The translations under genes and the position numbers were made by a program. 20,836 nucleotides of DNA from an uncultured Prevotellaceae bacterium (GTDB lineage Bacteria; Bacteroidota; Bacteroidia; Bacteroidales; Bacteroidaceae), in assembly GCA_937891085.1 (NCBI GenBank), contig CALAEY010000059.1, positions 1-20,836 of the forward strand, read 5' to 3'. The notes below the pieces were generated by a model. The model saw only the letters and a list, made by a program, of their open reading frames with translations. It made no database searches and was not told where the DNA came from. Of the stretch, positions 1 to 8,358 are shown one piece after another (position 1 is the stretch's first letter; the number at the start of each line of letters is the position of its first letter).

Positions 1-2037
1 GTCAATCCGTTTGTGTTTATTATCGACGAGAACTTCAGTTTCAAGGTAGTTGCCGAAAAGATAAGAGACCTGGCATGCAATATTCAGCGGTACGTCCGGG
101 TGACCGAACATAACATCTCCAATATCTTTGACTACTTCTGCAAGAACGTCCTGAAAGGCAAGAACAAATTGAACGGACATGACTTGGTGGGTATCTTTAT
201 GGGGGTACTGAATGACCAAACCAACTACTACCAGCATCCTACCAAGCCCAATATTCTCGTGTGCAACGGCACCAACGTGAATATGGACGGCAGCAATTTC
301 AAGTCTTTCTTCGGATATTTCGACAGGAACTATACGCCGCAGGAGAAGACAAGAATGACCAGTATCGCTGACCGTCTGATAGAAGATGCAGACAGACGCA
401 TGAAAGGCGATTTCTGGACACCGACACTCTTTGTGGACTATGCACACCGTATGTTGGAACGTGAGTTAGGCGAAGAATGGAAAGAACAATATGCTGTTTG
501 GGATAACTGTTGGGGAACAGGAAACCTCACTCGCGACTATCACTTCGGGGAATTATACTGCTCTACGCTTTTCCAAAGCGAATTGGATATGGGAGCGAAC
601 TATAACCCTGAAGCCACCAAGTTCCAGTTTGACTTCTTGAATGATTACATACCAAGTCCGGATGACATTGTGCAGTATCAATCAAAGATACCACAAGGAC
701 TTTACGAAGCACTCAAACAAAATAAGCCGATAGTATTTTTCCTCAATCCACCATATGCCACATCAAGTAGTAATTTTGGCGCAGGAAATAATAGCACGAA
801 AGGTGCTGGTTCGTGCGATACCGCAGTTAAGAAAAATATGGTTCGTGAAGGCATGGATAATGCCAGCAAAAACTTATATGCGCAGTTCTTATATCGCATC
901 ATACGGATTAAGCAAGTCTTCCATTTGACTAACTGCCATATCGGTCTATATTCTCCGTCTTTGTTCTTAACAGGACCAGCTTGGGCTGTATTTAGGAAAC
1001 ACTTCTTGAAAGAATTTTCATATGAAAATGCGTGCCAATTCCAGGCAAGTCACTTTGCCGACGTATCAGATAGTTGGGGTATTTCATTCTCCATTTGGAA
1101 ATCGGGTGAAACGGCTAATAAAGAAAGTTTTTCTTTTGAGTTGATAGATGAGGTAGAAGGAGAAATTCTGGCTATAGGTCGCAAGGATGTGTATAACATT
1201 GATGGAAAAACATCAGCCAAAGAATGGATAAAGCAACCAATAAAGGGAATCAGTGTAGAAGAAAAGCCTACATTCTCAAGTGCGTTATCTGTCAAAGAGG
1301 GAAAGAACTGCAATACAAAAATTAACCGAAACGCATTAGGTTGCTATTCCAATATGGGTAATAATGTCGACCAGAATCAACAAAAGGTTGCCATTTTTAC
1401 AAGTTGTGACTCTTCTAATGCCAACGGTCTTTCGATAATGCCGGAGAATTATGAACGCGTTATGACTTTGTTTGCAGCACGTAGGCTTGTTAATAAAAAC
1501 TGGATGAATTGGGCTGACGAGTATCTCGCTCCTAATGAAAGTCATCCAAAATGGAATGAATTTGTAAGTGATAGTATTGTTTACTCTCTATTTGAAAGTA
1601 AATGCAATCAGGCTTCATTGCGGCAAATAGAGTTCAAAGGCAAGAAATGGAACATCTACAACGAGTTCTTCTGGATGAGCAAAGATGAGATTCTGCAGTT
1701 GGCAAGTGACCATCAATTGGATGAATGCTATAATGATGCAAGAACGGCAAAGGATAGATTCGTCTATCAAAAACTCCAGACAATAACCCTTTCTTCGGAG
1801 GCACAAGCGGTTCTTGACAAGGCCGATGAAATAGTGCGTTCCACCTTCCTGTTCCGGGAACTATTCGATGGCAGTCATCCCGAGTACCAGATAATGAACT
1901 GGGATTGCGGCTGGTATCAGATAAAAGCACTCGCAAAAGAATACGGAAAGAACCAACTGGACGAGTTCAATGTGCTCTACAAAGACTTAGCGGATAAAAT
2001 GCGCCCAATGGTCTTTATCTTAGGTTTCTTGAAGTAG
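1..2037 (+). CDS. DNA N6-adenine methyltransferase-like protein, 5' partial
   Basis: The frame is open to the left edge, so the true start is outside the window; the GTG at 13 is probably internal. Residues are counted from that GTG. An FWTP motif precedes a class I SAM-binding loop (D164-N-C-W-G168-T-G170-N), and the amino-methyltransferase motif IV, NPPY, is at 245-248 after a hydrophobic strand. These are hallmarks of DNA adenine-N6 methyltransferases of the HsdM/Eco57I type. The roughly 430 residues after NPPY have no motif I can name; target recognition is a possible role. No endonuclease motif is visible, but the N-terminus is missing. The segment from about 700 to 1640 is AT-richer than its flanks, suggesting a mosaic gene. 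A perfect stem-loop follows 33 bases after the stop. It could be an orphan methylase or part of a restriction, BREX-like or other defence locus. The fold is fairly sure, the system unknown. Confidence 0.75.
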   Translation, partial: VNPFVFIIDENFSFKVVAEKIRDLACNIQRYVRVTEHNISNIFDYFCKNVLKGKNKLNGHDLVGIFMGVLNDQTNYYQHPTKPNILVCNGTNVNMDGSNFKSFFGYFDRNYTPQEKTRMTSIADRLIEDADRRMKGDFWTPTLFVDYAHRMLERELGEEWKEQYAVWDNCWGTGNLTRDYHFGELYCSTLFQSELDMGANYNPEATKFQFDFLNDYIPSPDDIVQYQSKIPQGLYEALKQNKPIVFFLNPPYATSSSNFGAGNNSTKGAGSCDTAVKKNMVREGMDNASKNLYAQFLYRIIRIKQVFHLTNCHIGLYSPSLFLTGPAWAVFRKHFLKEFSYENACQFQASHFADVSDSWGISFSIWKSGETANKESFSFELIDEVEGEILAIGRKDVYNIDGKTSAKEWIKQPIKGISVEEKPTFSSALSVKEGKNCNTKINRNALGCYSNMGNNVDQNQQKVAIFTSCDSSNANGLSIMPENYERVMTLFAARRLVNKNWMNWADEYLAPNESHPKWNEFVSDSIVYSLFESKCNQASLRQIEFKGKKWNIYNEFFWMSKDEILQLASDHQLDECYNDARTAKDRFVYQKLQTITLSSEAQAVLDKADEIVRSTFLFRELFDGSHPEYQIMNWDCGWYQIKALAKEYGKNQLDEFNVLYKDLADKMRPMVFILGFLK

Positions 2038-2069
2038 ATTAAAAATCAATTATTTTAATCTGAAATAAC

Positions 2070-2107
2070 AAAATCGGCGATAAAACACCCCGTTTGTCGC
2101 CGATTTT
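2070..2107. terminator. Intrinsic terminator, probably bidirectional
   Basis: A perfect 11-bp stem, AAAATCGGCGA (2070-2080) with TCGCCGATTTT (2097-2107), encloses a 16-base loop. The stem carries its own A and T runs on both sides. It lies 33 bases after the methyltransferase-like stop codon, where transcription of that gene should end, and can also stop minus-strand transcripts. Confidence 0.65.
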
Positions 2108-2342
2108 CATGATCTCAGATTCGTTTTTCCACTTTTAGAGGTATTTTAGGATGTTGTGTTGAAATAGAAATAATCGGATCAAGCTGAGTCATCTGGCTAC
2201 CATCACGGAAAATATTACCACAGCGCATCGACTATATGTGCCTGAACGAAGTAGCCATTGCTTTCTTTCTTCAATTTCTATAGAATGAGATGTACATTGA
2301 CTGGGGTAAGAGTGGATATTTGTATAATAAAGAAGAAAGAAA

Positions 2343-2372
2343 GGTGAAGCTACTTTCACAAGCGGCTTCACC
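2343..2372 (-). terminator. Terminator of the vapBC-like operon
   Basis: GGTGAAGC (2343-2350) pairs perfectly with GCTTCACC (2365-2372) around a 14-base loop. Read on the minus strand the stem is followed by a T-rich run (TTTCTTTCTTCTTT). It lies only 37 bases beyond the stop codon of the truncated toxin gene, so there is no room for a normal toxin C-terminus in between. Confidence 0.6.
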
Positions 2373-2409
2373 CAAAACACAAAATAAAACATGACAAAAC
2401 TATATCTTA

Positions 2410-2577
2410 TTATAAGTTATCTTCCAAATAAGCACCATAATAAAGTTCATGGAGTGAAATGACGGACATGCAGCAATGATCGAATCCTGCTTGAAGCATT
2501 CGATTTATGACTGACTTGTTTCCGTGAATAAATTCTATAAGGATGTTTGTATCCAGCAGGTATTTCTTATTTTTCAT
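2410..2577 (-). CDS. VapC-like PIN-domain toxin, truncated at the C-terminus
   Basis: The 55-residue product starts MKNKKYLLDTNILI and has the first PIN acidic residue at D9 (LLDTN) and the second at E44 (SLHELYYGA). PIN toxins are typically about 120-140 residues and cleave RNA using three or four acidic residues around metal ions; here the frame stops just after the second, so the later aspartates and half the fold are missing. The ATG at 2577 is preferred because it matches the normal PIN N-terminus and overlaps the antitoxin gene by 11 bases, the usual toxin-antitoxin coupling. A longer open frame upstream runs through the antitoxin gene and has no PIN homology. A terminator lies 37 bases downstream. 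Ribonuclease activity is probably lost (inference); a residual antitoxin-binding role is possible. Confidence 0.7.
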   Translation of the reverse strand: MKNKKYLLDTNILIEFIHGNKSVINRMLQAGFDHCCMSVISLHELYYGAYLEDNL

Positions 2578-2830
2578 CGTGTAATGGTTTGATTTGTCGT
2601 GTGCCGAAAACGTGACTGTCACGAATTTCCTTTTTGGCTTCTTCGGCTGTCGTTGGATTGTCATAAGGAGTAGCAAGGAATTCGCGTACAAATTCTTCGT
2701 CGCTCGTGTGCTGTGCCGTACTTTCTTTTTCCCATGGCTCAATCAGATGCTCAGCCAGCCACTTACGACTTTCCAGGCTCATGCCACTCAGAAGGTGTAG
2801 CAATTTCTCCATGGAGATATCTATATTCAT
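2567..2830 (-). CDS. Antitoxin-like protein, partner of PIN toxin
   Basis: An 87-residue acidic protein immediately upstream of the PIN gene, overlapping its start by 11 bases. Its N-terminal part (MEKLLHLLSGMSLESRKWLAEHLI) looks helical and its C-terminal half is charged and probably flexible, as in antitoxins that fold on their toxin. I do not recognise a ribbon-helix-helix, AbrB or Phd signature, so the DNA-binding type is unknown. The antitoxin role rests on gene order, size and overlap. The start ATG at 2830 is 26 bases from a perfect Bacteroidetes -7 element. If the toxin is inactive, this gene may persist only as a leftover or as a neutraliser of related toxins elsewhere. Confidence 0.65.
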   Translation of the reverse strand: MNIDISMEKLLHLLSGMSLESRKWLAEHLIEPWEKESTAQHTSDEEFVREFLATPYDNPTTAEEAKKEIRDSHVFGTRQIKPLHDEK

Positions 2831-2856
2831 AATAACGTGTGTTTATTTGTTCGCAG

Positions 2857-2886
2857 CAAAGGTAAGCATAGTTTTTGGACTGGCAA
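2857..2886 (-). promoter_or_regulatory. Promoter of the vapBC-like operon
   Basis: On the minus strand, TTG (complement of 2884-2886), a 19-base spacer and TACCTTTG (complement of 2857-2864) match the Bacteroidetes -33/-7 promoter (TTTG, 19-21 bases, TAnnTTTG). The antitoxin start codon lies 26 bases downstream. Confidence 0.6.
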
Positions 2887-2944
2887 TAGTTTTGGCCTTT
2901 TTTTCGTTTTAAAGCGAATATATGTCTATAGGGGTATTAAATTG

Positions 2945-3115
2945 GGGCTAATCATCGATATGCAGTTCGCTTGCCAGAAGGAAGTGCCTATAGAATACAT
3001 CGAAAAGGGCTGGCAGTTGGCCTTCGGCAGAGCCTCATAAGGCGAGTGGGAGGTTACTATTTCAGAAAATGGAGGTGTTGAAAATCAAGGAGTTATTCTC
3101 GGAATGACTTACTAA
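2945..3115 (+). pseudogene. Possible 3' remnant of a decayed gene
   Basis: The frame reads MQFACQKEVPIEYIEKGWQ from 2960, reaches a TAA at 3038-3040, then continues in the same frame for 24 protein-like codons (including GEWEVTISENGG) to a TAA at 3113-3115. A terminator begins 10 bases later, as expected at the end of a real gene. I cannot name the family. No start or promoter fits, and the left end overlaps the region serving the toxin-antitoxin operon, so this is best read as a decayed gene end. The rest of 2887-3124 shows nothing I can identify. Confidence 0.35.
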
Positions 3116-3124
3116 ATCGCCTCG

Positions 3125-3159
3125 GAGCGGGTTACTATGCCTATGTAGCCCGCTCTTTT
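3125..3159 (+). terminator. Intrinsic terminator before the SusC/D operon
   Basis: GAGCGGGTTAC (3125-3135) pairs with GTAGCCCGCTC (3145-3155), with one G-T wobble and a 9-base loop, followed by TTTTC. It closes off the decayed remnant and insulates the following operon. Confidence 0.7.
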
Positions 3160-3172
3160 CATTCTACTTTTG
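3142..3172 (+). promoter_or_regulatory. Candidate promoter of the SusC/D operon
   Basis: TACTTTTG at 3165-3172 is a perfect TAnnTTTG -7 element. The matching -33 position (3142-3145, TATG, 19-base spacer) differs from TTTG by one base and lies inside the upstream terminator. Transcription would begin near 3179 and give a leader of about 170 bases, which includes the perfect inverted repeat at 3182-3206. Confidence 0.45.
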
Positions 3173-3181
3173 CAACCGGCA

Positions 3182-3206
3182 ATAAATGCGCAAGGAATGC
3201 ATTTAT
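3182..3206. repeat. Inverted repeat, candidate operator or leader stem-loop
   Basis: ATAAATGC (3182-3189) and GCATTTAT (3199-3206) are perfect reverse complements around a 9-base spacer. The repeat sits about ten bases after the candidate -7 element, at the expected transcript start. A dimeric repressor site or a 5' leader hairpin are both possible. The remaining leader to 3349 is AT-rich before the ATG and shows no other signal I recognise. Confidence 0.45.
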
Positions 3207-3349
3207 GATTGTTAGTGTTTAAGTAGGCTTATTTTCTGTTCGTGCAGCACCTGACGAACTGATGCAGCGGGGAGTCGGGTGTTGCCGAAGAGAAAGTAAG
3301 GAAAACAAGAAAGCGGAAATCAATACATTAATCTTTTATAATATAAAGT

Positions 3350-6300
3350 ATGAGAAACAATCTTTTGACGAAACGTTTGAGACTCTGTGCGCTGCCTCTG
3401 TTCCTGGCCGTTTGCATGCCTATGGGAACTATGGCTGGTGTGGCAGAGACAACTGGAGTGCAAGGCATCCAGCAGAACGGCCGCAACGTGACCGTGACGG
3501 TGATGGATGCCCTGGGTGAAGTGATTGGAGCCAACGTGCAGGTGAAGGGCACTACCATCGGGGCAGTGACCAACATGGACGGTGTGGCTGTGGTGCAGGG
3601 TGTGCCTAACGGCGCTACGCTGGTGGTCTCCTTCGTGGGCTATGTGTCACAGGAGATAGTGCTGCAAGACGGACAGACCTCGCTGGAGGTGACGCTGCGT
3701 GAAGACAGCGAGATGCTGGACGAGGTAGTGGTGGTGGGCTATGGCACCACGAAGCGTAAGAACTTCACGGGCTCTGTATCTACCATGAATGTGGCCGACG
3801 GGGCTGTGGCCAACATGGCTCCTGTGAACTCTGCTGACATGCTGCGCGGTCTGGTACCTGGATTGACCATGACGCAGGAGAGCGTGGCTGGTACGGCCTC
3901 AAGCATCCAGATTCGTGGTCAGAAGTCTGTGAACGGCGGCTCCGACCCTCTGATCGTGGTGAACGGCGTGATCTACAAGGGTACCATCAACGACATAGAT
4001 CCTAACATCGTGGAGAGCATGAGCGTGCTGAAGGATGCCACCTCTCTGGCTGCCTACGGATCACAGGCTGCCAACGGTGTGATCATGATCACCACCAAGA
4101 AGGGTGCGCAGGGCAAGCCTATGATCAACTTCCGTAGCTCCGTGTCAATGAACGAGGCTGCCTACAAGCCAAAACTCCGTGACGGTAAGGGATTCATCGA
4201 GCTGATCAACGCCCGTCAGGGATTGCCAGAGGGCAGCACCAACTGGATGACTCTGCTGGAGAAGGCCAACTATGAGAAGGGCGAGGAGATGGATTGGATA
4301 GACTACGTGACGCATACGGGTGTGAACCAGAACTACTCGCTGAGCATCTCTGGCGCTACAGAGAACATGGACTATATGTTCGGCGCTTCTCTCTCTCACA
4401 ATGACAACTTCATCCGTGGCAACGAGTTCAAGCGCAAGACGGTGAACGGACGCATCAATACGAAGATCAACAATTATATTAAGGTGGGCATGAACTTCAA
4501 CTATGCCGATATGTCGCAAGACGGTCTGCGCCCATCGACCAACCGCTACTGGTCTCCTTGGGGCGAGCCTTATCTGGAGGACGGAAAGACTTATCGTCGC
4601 TTCATCACCGAGCATACGGCCGATGACACCAACCCGATGTGGAACGTGGTGGGTGGCGTGGATCGCCAGAACCGCAACAACAACGTGTCACTGGGTGGTG
4701 AGATAGAAATCAAGATTCCTGGCATAGAGGGCCTGAGCTACAAGCTGACGGGCAACTATAACATCCGCCAGACGCTGAACCGCCAGTTCAACCACGAGCA
4801 GTACTATGTGTCTATCGGTGACGGCTGGGACTACACCAGCGACGTGTTCGACAGCCACCTGAATCAAGCTCAGGGCTGGATAGAGAACAGCAAGACGAAG
4901 TCATACGTGATGGACCACATCCTGACCTATACCCGCGAGTTCGGTGACCACTTCGTGAGCGCTACGGCTGTATATACCCGCGACTCTGACAAGCTGGACG
5001 GCTCTCGCGTAGAGGGTATCGACTTCTCTGGTCTGGGCAACACCACGCTGGGCTACTACGGACTGGGCAATGCCGCTACGCACAACATCACGGAGATCAA
5101 CTACCGCCTGCACAACAACGTGGGCTATTTGGGCCGCGTGAACTACTCTTACAAGGACACCTACCACTTCAACGCCTCTGTGCGTCGTGACGGTTCTTCT
5201 GTGTTCGGATCAGACAAGAAGTGGGGTACCTTCCCTGCAGTGGGTGTGGCTTGGACTATCTCCAACGAGGGCTTCTTCCAGGAAGCGCTGCCTTGGGCTA
5301 CCAACACCAAGCTGAAGGCCTCTTGGGGTAAGAACGGTAACCAGTCTCTGATGCCTTACCAGACGCTGTCACAGATGGCTATGGGTAAGAGCGGTGGCTA
5401 CACGGCCTACTTCGGAGGTCAGCCTCTCTTCGCTCAGGCACTCACCACGCTGGGCAACCCTGACCTGGGCTGGGAGACTACCACCTCTTGGAACTTCGGT
5501 ATCGAGACCGATCTGCTGAAGGGCGGACGCATCCACTTCGAGCTGGATGCCTATGTGGCCAACACCACCGACCAGATCTTCAACAGCACCATCCCTGTGA
5601 TGGGCGCAGGTCTGGATCACCAGTATGCTACGATGGGTAAGGTGAGAAACTGGGGTATCGAGGCTGTGCTCTCTACGATGAACATCCGCAAGAAAGACTT
5701 CACGTGGAGCACCAACTTCCAGTTCAACCTGAACCGCTCTATCCTGAAGGAGCTGGACGGCTCTGGGCAGGACAACATTCAGGACCAGCTCTTCCTGAAC
5801 AAGTCGCTGGGTGCCATCTTCGGCTATGACTACAACCGCGTAGTGCAGGTGGAGGATACACAATACATGCAGGCCAACGGTGCCAAGCCTGGCGACCCCA
5901 TGTACATAGACCACGACGGTGACGGTGTGATCACCCCATCAGACCGTGTGATTCTGGGCTACAACAAGCCTAGCTTCCAGCTCAACATGGGTAATACCAT
6001 CACTTGGAAGAACTTCACGCTCTACTTCCTCTTTGCGGGTACGTTCAGCACAGGCAAGTATGGCGTAGCTCCAAACAACTTCGCCTTCGCTACCAACATG
6101 GAGAGCATGGCCTACATCAATACGGAGGACTTCCCATTCTGGACAGAGCAGAACCGTGACACCAAGCACCTGGGCGCTACAGCAGATGTGTCTAAGTTCA
6201 CTGGTGTGCAGAAGTACGGCTTCATCCGCTTGCAGGACGTGAACCTGGCCTACAACCTGAAGGGGGCTTGGATGAACAAGATAGGTCTGGGCAGCGCACA

Positions 6301-6430
6301 GGTCTATGTATCTGGTCAGAACCTCTTCTTCTGGGCTCCAGACTGGGAGTTCAGCGATCCTGAGATACGCAGCAGCCGCACCACGCAGTTGGCTCGCACA
6401 TTCACCTTTGGATTAAATGTTAGATTCTAA
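3350..6430 (+). CDS. SusC/RagA-family TonB-dependent outer-membrane transporter
   Basis: A 1026-residue protein that imports oligosaccharides across the outer membrane, powered by TonB-ExbBD. A signal peptide covers about residues 1-29. A carboxypeptidase-regulatory-like Ig domain follows (about 45-120), then the SusC TonB-box region DEVVVVGYG at 124-132, the plug domain with the conserved YGSQAANGVIMITTKKG segment from 236, and the 22-strand barrel to a C-terminal strand ending in aromatic F (TFGLNVRF). Length and order are full for the family. The SusD-like gene starts 20 bases downstream, so the two are co-transcribed and should form the usual lid-and-barrel complex. There is no N-terminal secretin/FecR-interacting extension, so ECF sigma/anti-sigma signalling through this receptor is unlikely. 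Codons are strongly biased to C/G-ending forms, consistent with high expression. Substrate is not readable from the sequence. Confidence 0.96.
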   Translation: MRNNLLTKRLRLCALPLFLAVCMPMGTMAGVAETTGVQGIQQNGRNVTVTVMDALGEVIGANVQVKGTTIGAVTNMDGVAVVQGVPNGATLVVSFVGYVSQEIVLQDGQTSLEVTLREDSEMLDEVVVVGYGTTKRKNFTGSVSTMNVADGAVANMAPVNSADMLRGLVPGLTMTQESVAGTASSIQIRGQKSVNGGSDPLIVVNGVIYKGTINDIDPNIVESMSVLKDATSLAAYGSQAANGVIMITTKKGAQGKPMINFRSSVSMNEAAYKPKLRDGKGFIELINARQGLPEGSTNWMTLLEKANYEKGEEMDWIDYVTHTGVNQNYSLSISGATENMDYMFGASLSHNDNFIRGNEFKRKTVNGRINTKINNYIKVGMNFNYADMSQDGLRPSTNRYWSPWGEPYLEDGKTYRRFITEHTADDTNPMWNVVGGVDRQNRNNNVSLGGEIEIKIPGIEGLSYKLTGNYNIRQTLNRQFNHEQYYVSIGDGWDYTSDVFDSHLNQAQGWIENSKTKSYVMDHILTYTREFGDHFVSATAVYTRDSDKLDGSRVEGIDFSGLGNTTLGYYGLGNAATHNITEINYRLHNNVGYLGRVNYSYKDTYHFNASVRRDGSSVFGSDKKWGTFPAVGVAWTISNEGFFQEALPWATNTKLKASWGKNGNQSLMPYQTLSQMAMGKSGGYTAYFGGQPLFAQALTTLGNPDLGWETTTSWNFGIETDLLKGGRIHFELDAYVANTTDQIFNSTIPVMGAGLDHQYATMGKVRNWGIEAVLSTMNIRKKDFTWSTNFQFNLNRSILKELDGSGQDNIQDQLFLNKSLGAIFGYDYNRVVQVEDTQYMQANGAKPGDPMYIDHDGDGVITPSDRVILGYNKPSFQLNMGNTITWKNFTLYFLFAGTFSTGKYGVAPNNFAFATNMESMAYINTEDFPFWTEQNRDTKHLGATADVSKFTGVQKYGFIRLQDVNLAYNLKGAWMNKIGLGSAQVYVSGQNLFFWAPDWEFSDPEIRSSRTTQLARTFTFGLNVRF

Positions 6431-6450
6431 TTAATTAAGACACAATAGAT

Positions 6451-8259
6451 ATGAAAGCATATAATTATCTTTTGGCAGGCCTGATGGGCGTGTGTGCCCT
6501 CACTTCCTGCAACGACGATGACTTCTTGGAGGAACAGCCAAGGACCATCTACACCGTAGATACTGCCTTCGAGAAGAGCAGTCAGGTGGATGCTGCCATT
6601 GCCCGTGCCTACATAGGTTTCAACTACATGTTTGGCTTCCACAACCTCTATGTGGAGGGTGCAGCAGCCAGCAACCTGCTGGCTGGCAACGGTGCCGATG
6701 TGATAGGTGGCGGACAGGCTTACCCACACATGGCCGCTGGCCAGTTCTCTAACTTCATGAGCCTGAACTCTAACACAGGCGACTTCAACACGCTTTGGAA
6801 CGAGCTCTACCAGCTGGCTGCAGAGGCCAACCTCGCCCTGCATGGTGCAGAGCTGGTGAACTGGAACAACGAGGCCGATAAGGCTTACGCTGTGGCTCAG
6901 GCTCGCTTCTTCCGTGGTTGGGCTTACCTCCGTCTGGGTGAGTGCTTTGGCGGTGTGCCTATCGTAGAGGAGTTCAGCGAGCAGCTGAAGTTCGACTATG
7001 GACGCAACACCCGTCAGGAGGTCTATCAGTTTGCCATCGACGACCTGAAGGCAGCTGCTGCTGGCCTTCCAGAATATCCACGTCAGACGGGCCGTGCGGC
7101 TCAGGGCGTAGCCAACCATTTCTTGGCAGAGGCTTATCTGGCACAGGGCGTAGAGACAGGCAACAACTCCCTCTTCAACGATGCTGTGGCTGCAGCCCAG
7201 AAGGTGGTGGCTGCCTATCCGCTGATGACTCAACGCTTCGGCGTGCGTGCCAACCCAATGGATCAGGGTACCAACGGCTTCCTGAACGTGCCAAACTATA
7301 AGGAAGACGGAAACGTGTACTACGACCTCTTCCAGATGGGCAACTACGACTATGCAGAGGGCAATACGGAGAGCCTGATGGCTGTGCAGTCGCCTACCTA
7401 CAACCAGTGGGTGTCTGACGGTGGTAATGTCTATATGTATGGTGTCACCGTAGGTGCGCCTTACCGTGACTTCGTGTGGAATGCTACAGAGACGCAGCCA
7501 GACTCAGCTGGTCCTTGGCACGACAATCCAAACATCGACATGAACCAGTTCGTAGGCGGCAATCAGGGTGCCTATCTGGGTGGTACCTCTTGGGGTCTGG
7601 TAGGCTCTACCGACTACTCTGACGAGGTGGTTTGGGAAGGCAGCTTCAGCGATGACATCCGCAACTCACAGATCGTGCGCTGCGACCCAGTGGTGATGGA
7701 GAAGACCTCTAAGCACTATGGTGAAATCTGTAAGAAAGAGTGGCTGCTCTACCCATCGGCCCTGATGCGTATCTCTTGCAAGATCGCTATGCAGGACGGT
7801 TGGGGCTGGGATTCTCACCACGCCTTCGCTGGTGTGCAGACCTTCTGCTACCAATATGGTCGTGATATGTATGTGGCTCGCTCAGCAGAGACCTATCTGC
7901 TGCTGGCAGAGGCTTATCTGCGCTTAGGCGATCAGGCCAACGCCACAGCTGCCCTGAACACCGTGCGTCAGCGTGCACAAGCTTCCTATATGTACAGCAC
8001 CATCACCATGCGCGACATTTTGGATGAGCGTGCCCGTGAGCTGGCATTCGAGGAGCATCGTTGGCCTACCTTGCTGCGCCTGGACAAGACAGGTGGCCAG
8101 AACCCTGACATGAAGTATCAGCTGGAGCACTACACCATGTTCACCAACGATCTGGGTCAGGATGGCATCGTACCAGAGTGGACATTGTTCCCCATTCCTC
8201 TGACGGTGATCAACCTGAACAAGGAGGCACAGCTGGAGCAGAATCCTGGTTGGAATTGA
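6451..8259 (+). CDS. SusD/RagB-family surface glycan-binding lipoprotein
   Basis: A 602-residue lipoprotein; the lipobox LTSC gives a lipidated C20, followed by an acidic stretch (NDDDF) of the kind that directs Bacteroidetes lipoproteins to the cell surface. Family hallmarks include ARFFRGWAYLRLGECFGGVP in the helical repeat core, SAETYLLLAEAYLRLGD later, and the C-terminal DERARELAFEEHRW segment. SusD proteins cap the SusC barrel and deliver glycans to it. The gene follows the transporter by 20 bases and ends about 20 bases before a strong hairpin, so susC and susD appear to be a transcription unit that is at least partly closed off from the next gene. There are no signs of truncation. Confidence 0.95.
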   Translation: MKAYNYLLAGLMGVCALTSCNDDDFLEEQPRTIYTVDTAFEKSSQVDAAIARAYIGFNYMFGFHNLYVEGAAASNLLAGNGADVIGGGQAYPHMAAGQFSNFMSLNSNTGDFNTLWNELYQLAAEANLALHGAELVNWNNEADKAYAVAQARFFRGWAYLRLGECFGGVPIVEEFSEQLKFDYGRNTRQEVYQFAIDDLKAAAAGLPEYPRQTGRAAQGVANHFLAEAYLAQGVETGNNSLFNDAVAAAQKVVAAYPLMTQRFGVRANPMDQGTNGFLNVPNYKEDGNVYYDLFQMGNYDYAEGNTESLMAVQSPTYNQWVSDGGNVYMYGVTVGAPYRDFVWNATETQPDSAGPWHDNPNIDMNQFVGGNQGAYLGGTSWGLVGSTDYSDEVVWEGSFSDDIRNSQIVRCDPVVMEKTSKHYGEICKKEWLLYPSALMRISCKIAMQDGWGWDSHHAFAGVQTFCYQYGRDMYVARSAETYLLLAEAYLRLGDQANATAALNTVRQRAQASYMYSTITMRDILDERARELAFEEHRWPTLLRLDKTGGQNPDMKYQLEHYTMFTNDLGQDGIVPEWTLFPIPLTVINLNKEAQLEQNPGWN

Positions 8260-8280
8260 TTATACTAATAGTTAGGTAAG

Positions 8281-8340
8281 AAGCGGGGTATGCAGATTTA
8301 TACGAGTCGTATCGTATGATCCGTATGGCCCGCTTATTTT
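8281..8340 (+). terminator. Terminator or attenuator hairpin after SusD-like gene
   Basis: AAGCGGG (8281-8287) pairs with CCCGCTT (8329-8335), followed by ATTTTATTTG. The loop contains a second perfect palindrome, ATACGA-G-TCGTAT (8300-8312). This layered structure could stop most transcripts after the SusC/D pair and let a fraction continue into the enzyme genes, a common way to lower downstream expression. Confidence 0.55.
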
Positions 8341-8358
8341 ATTTGAAAAATGAATTAT

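Noticed and set aside
2108..2342. Minus-strand frames after the toxin gene as the missing half of the PIN domain
   Set aside because: Translation in all minus frames shows no PIN acidic motif, and a terminator lies between this segment and the truncated toxin.
4145..5914. Antisense frames of 156 and 181 codons opposite the SusC-like gene
   Set aside because: They mirror the conserved barrel codons and have valine- and histidine-rich shadow composition.
6427..7233. Antisense open frame of 268 codons opposite the SusD-like gene
   Set aside because: Same shadow effect of biased codons in a clearly conserved gene; the sequence is low in recognisable features.
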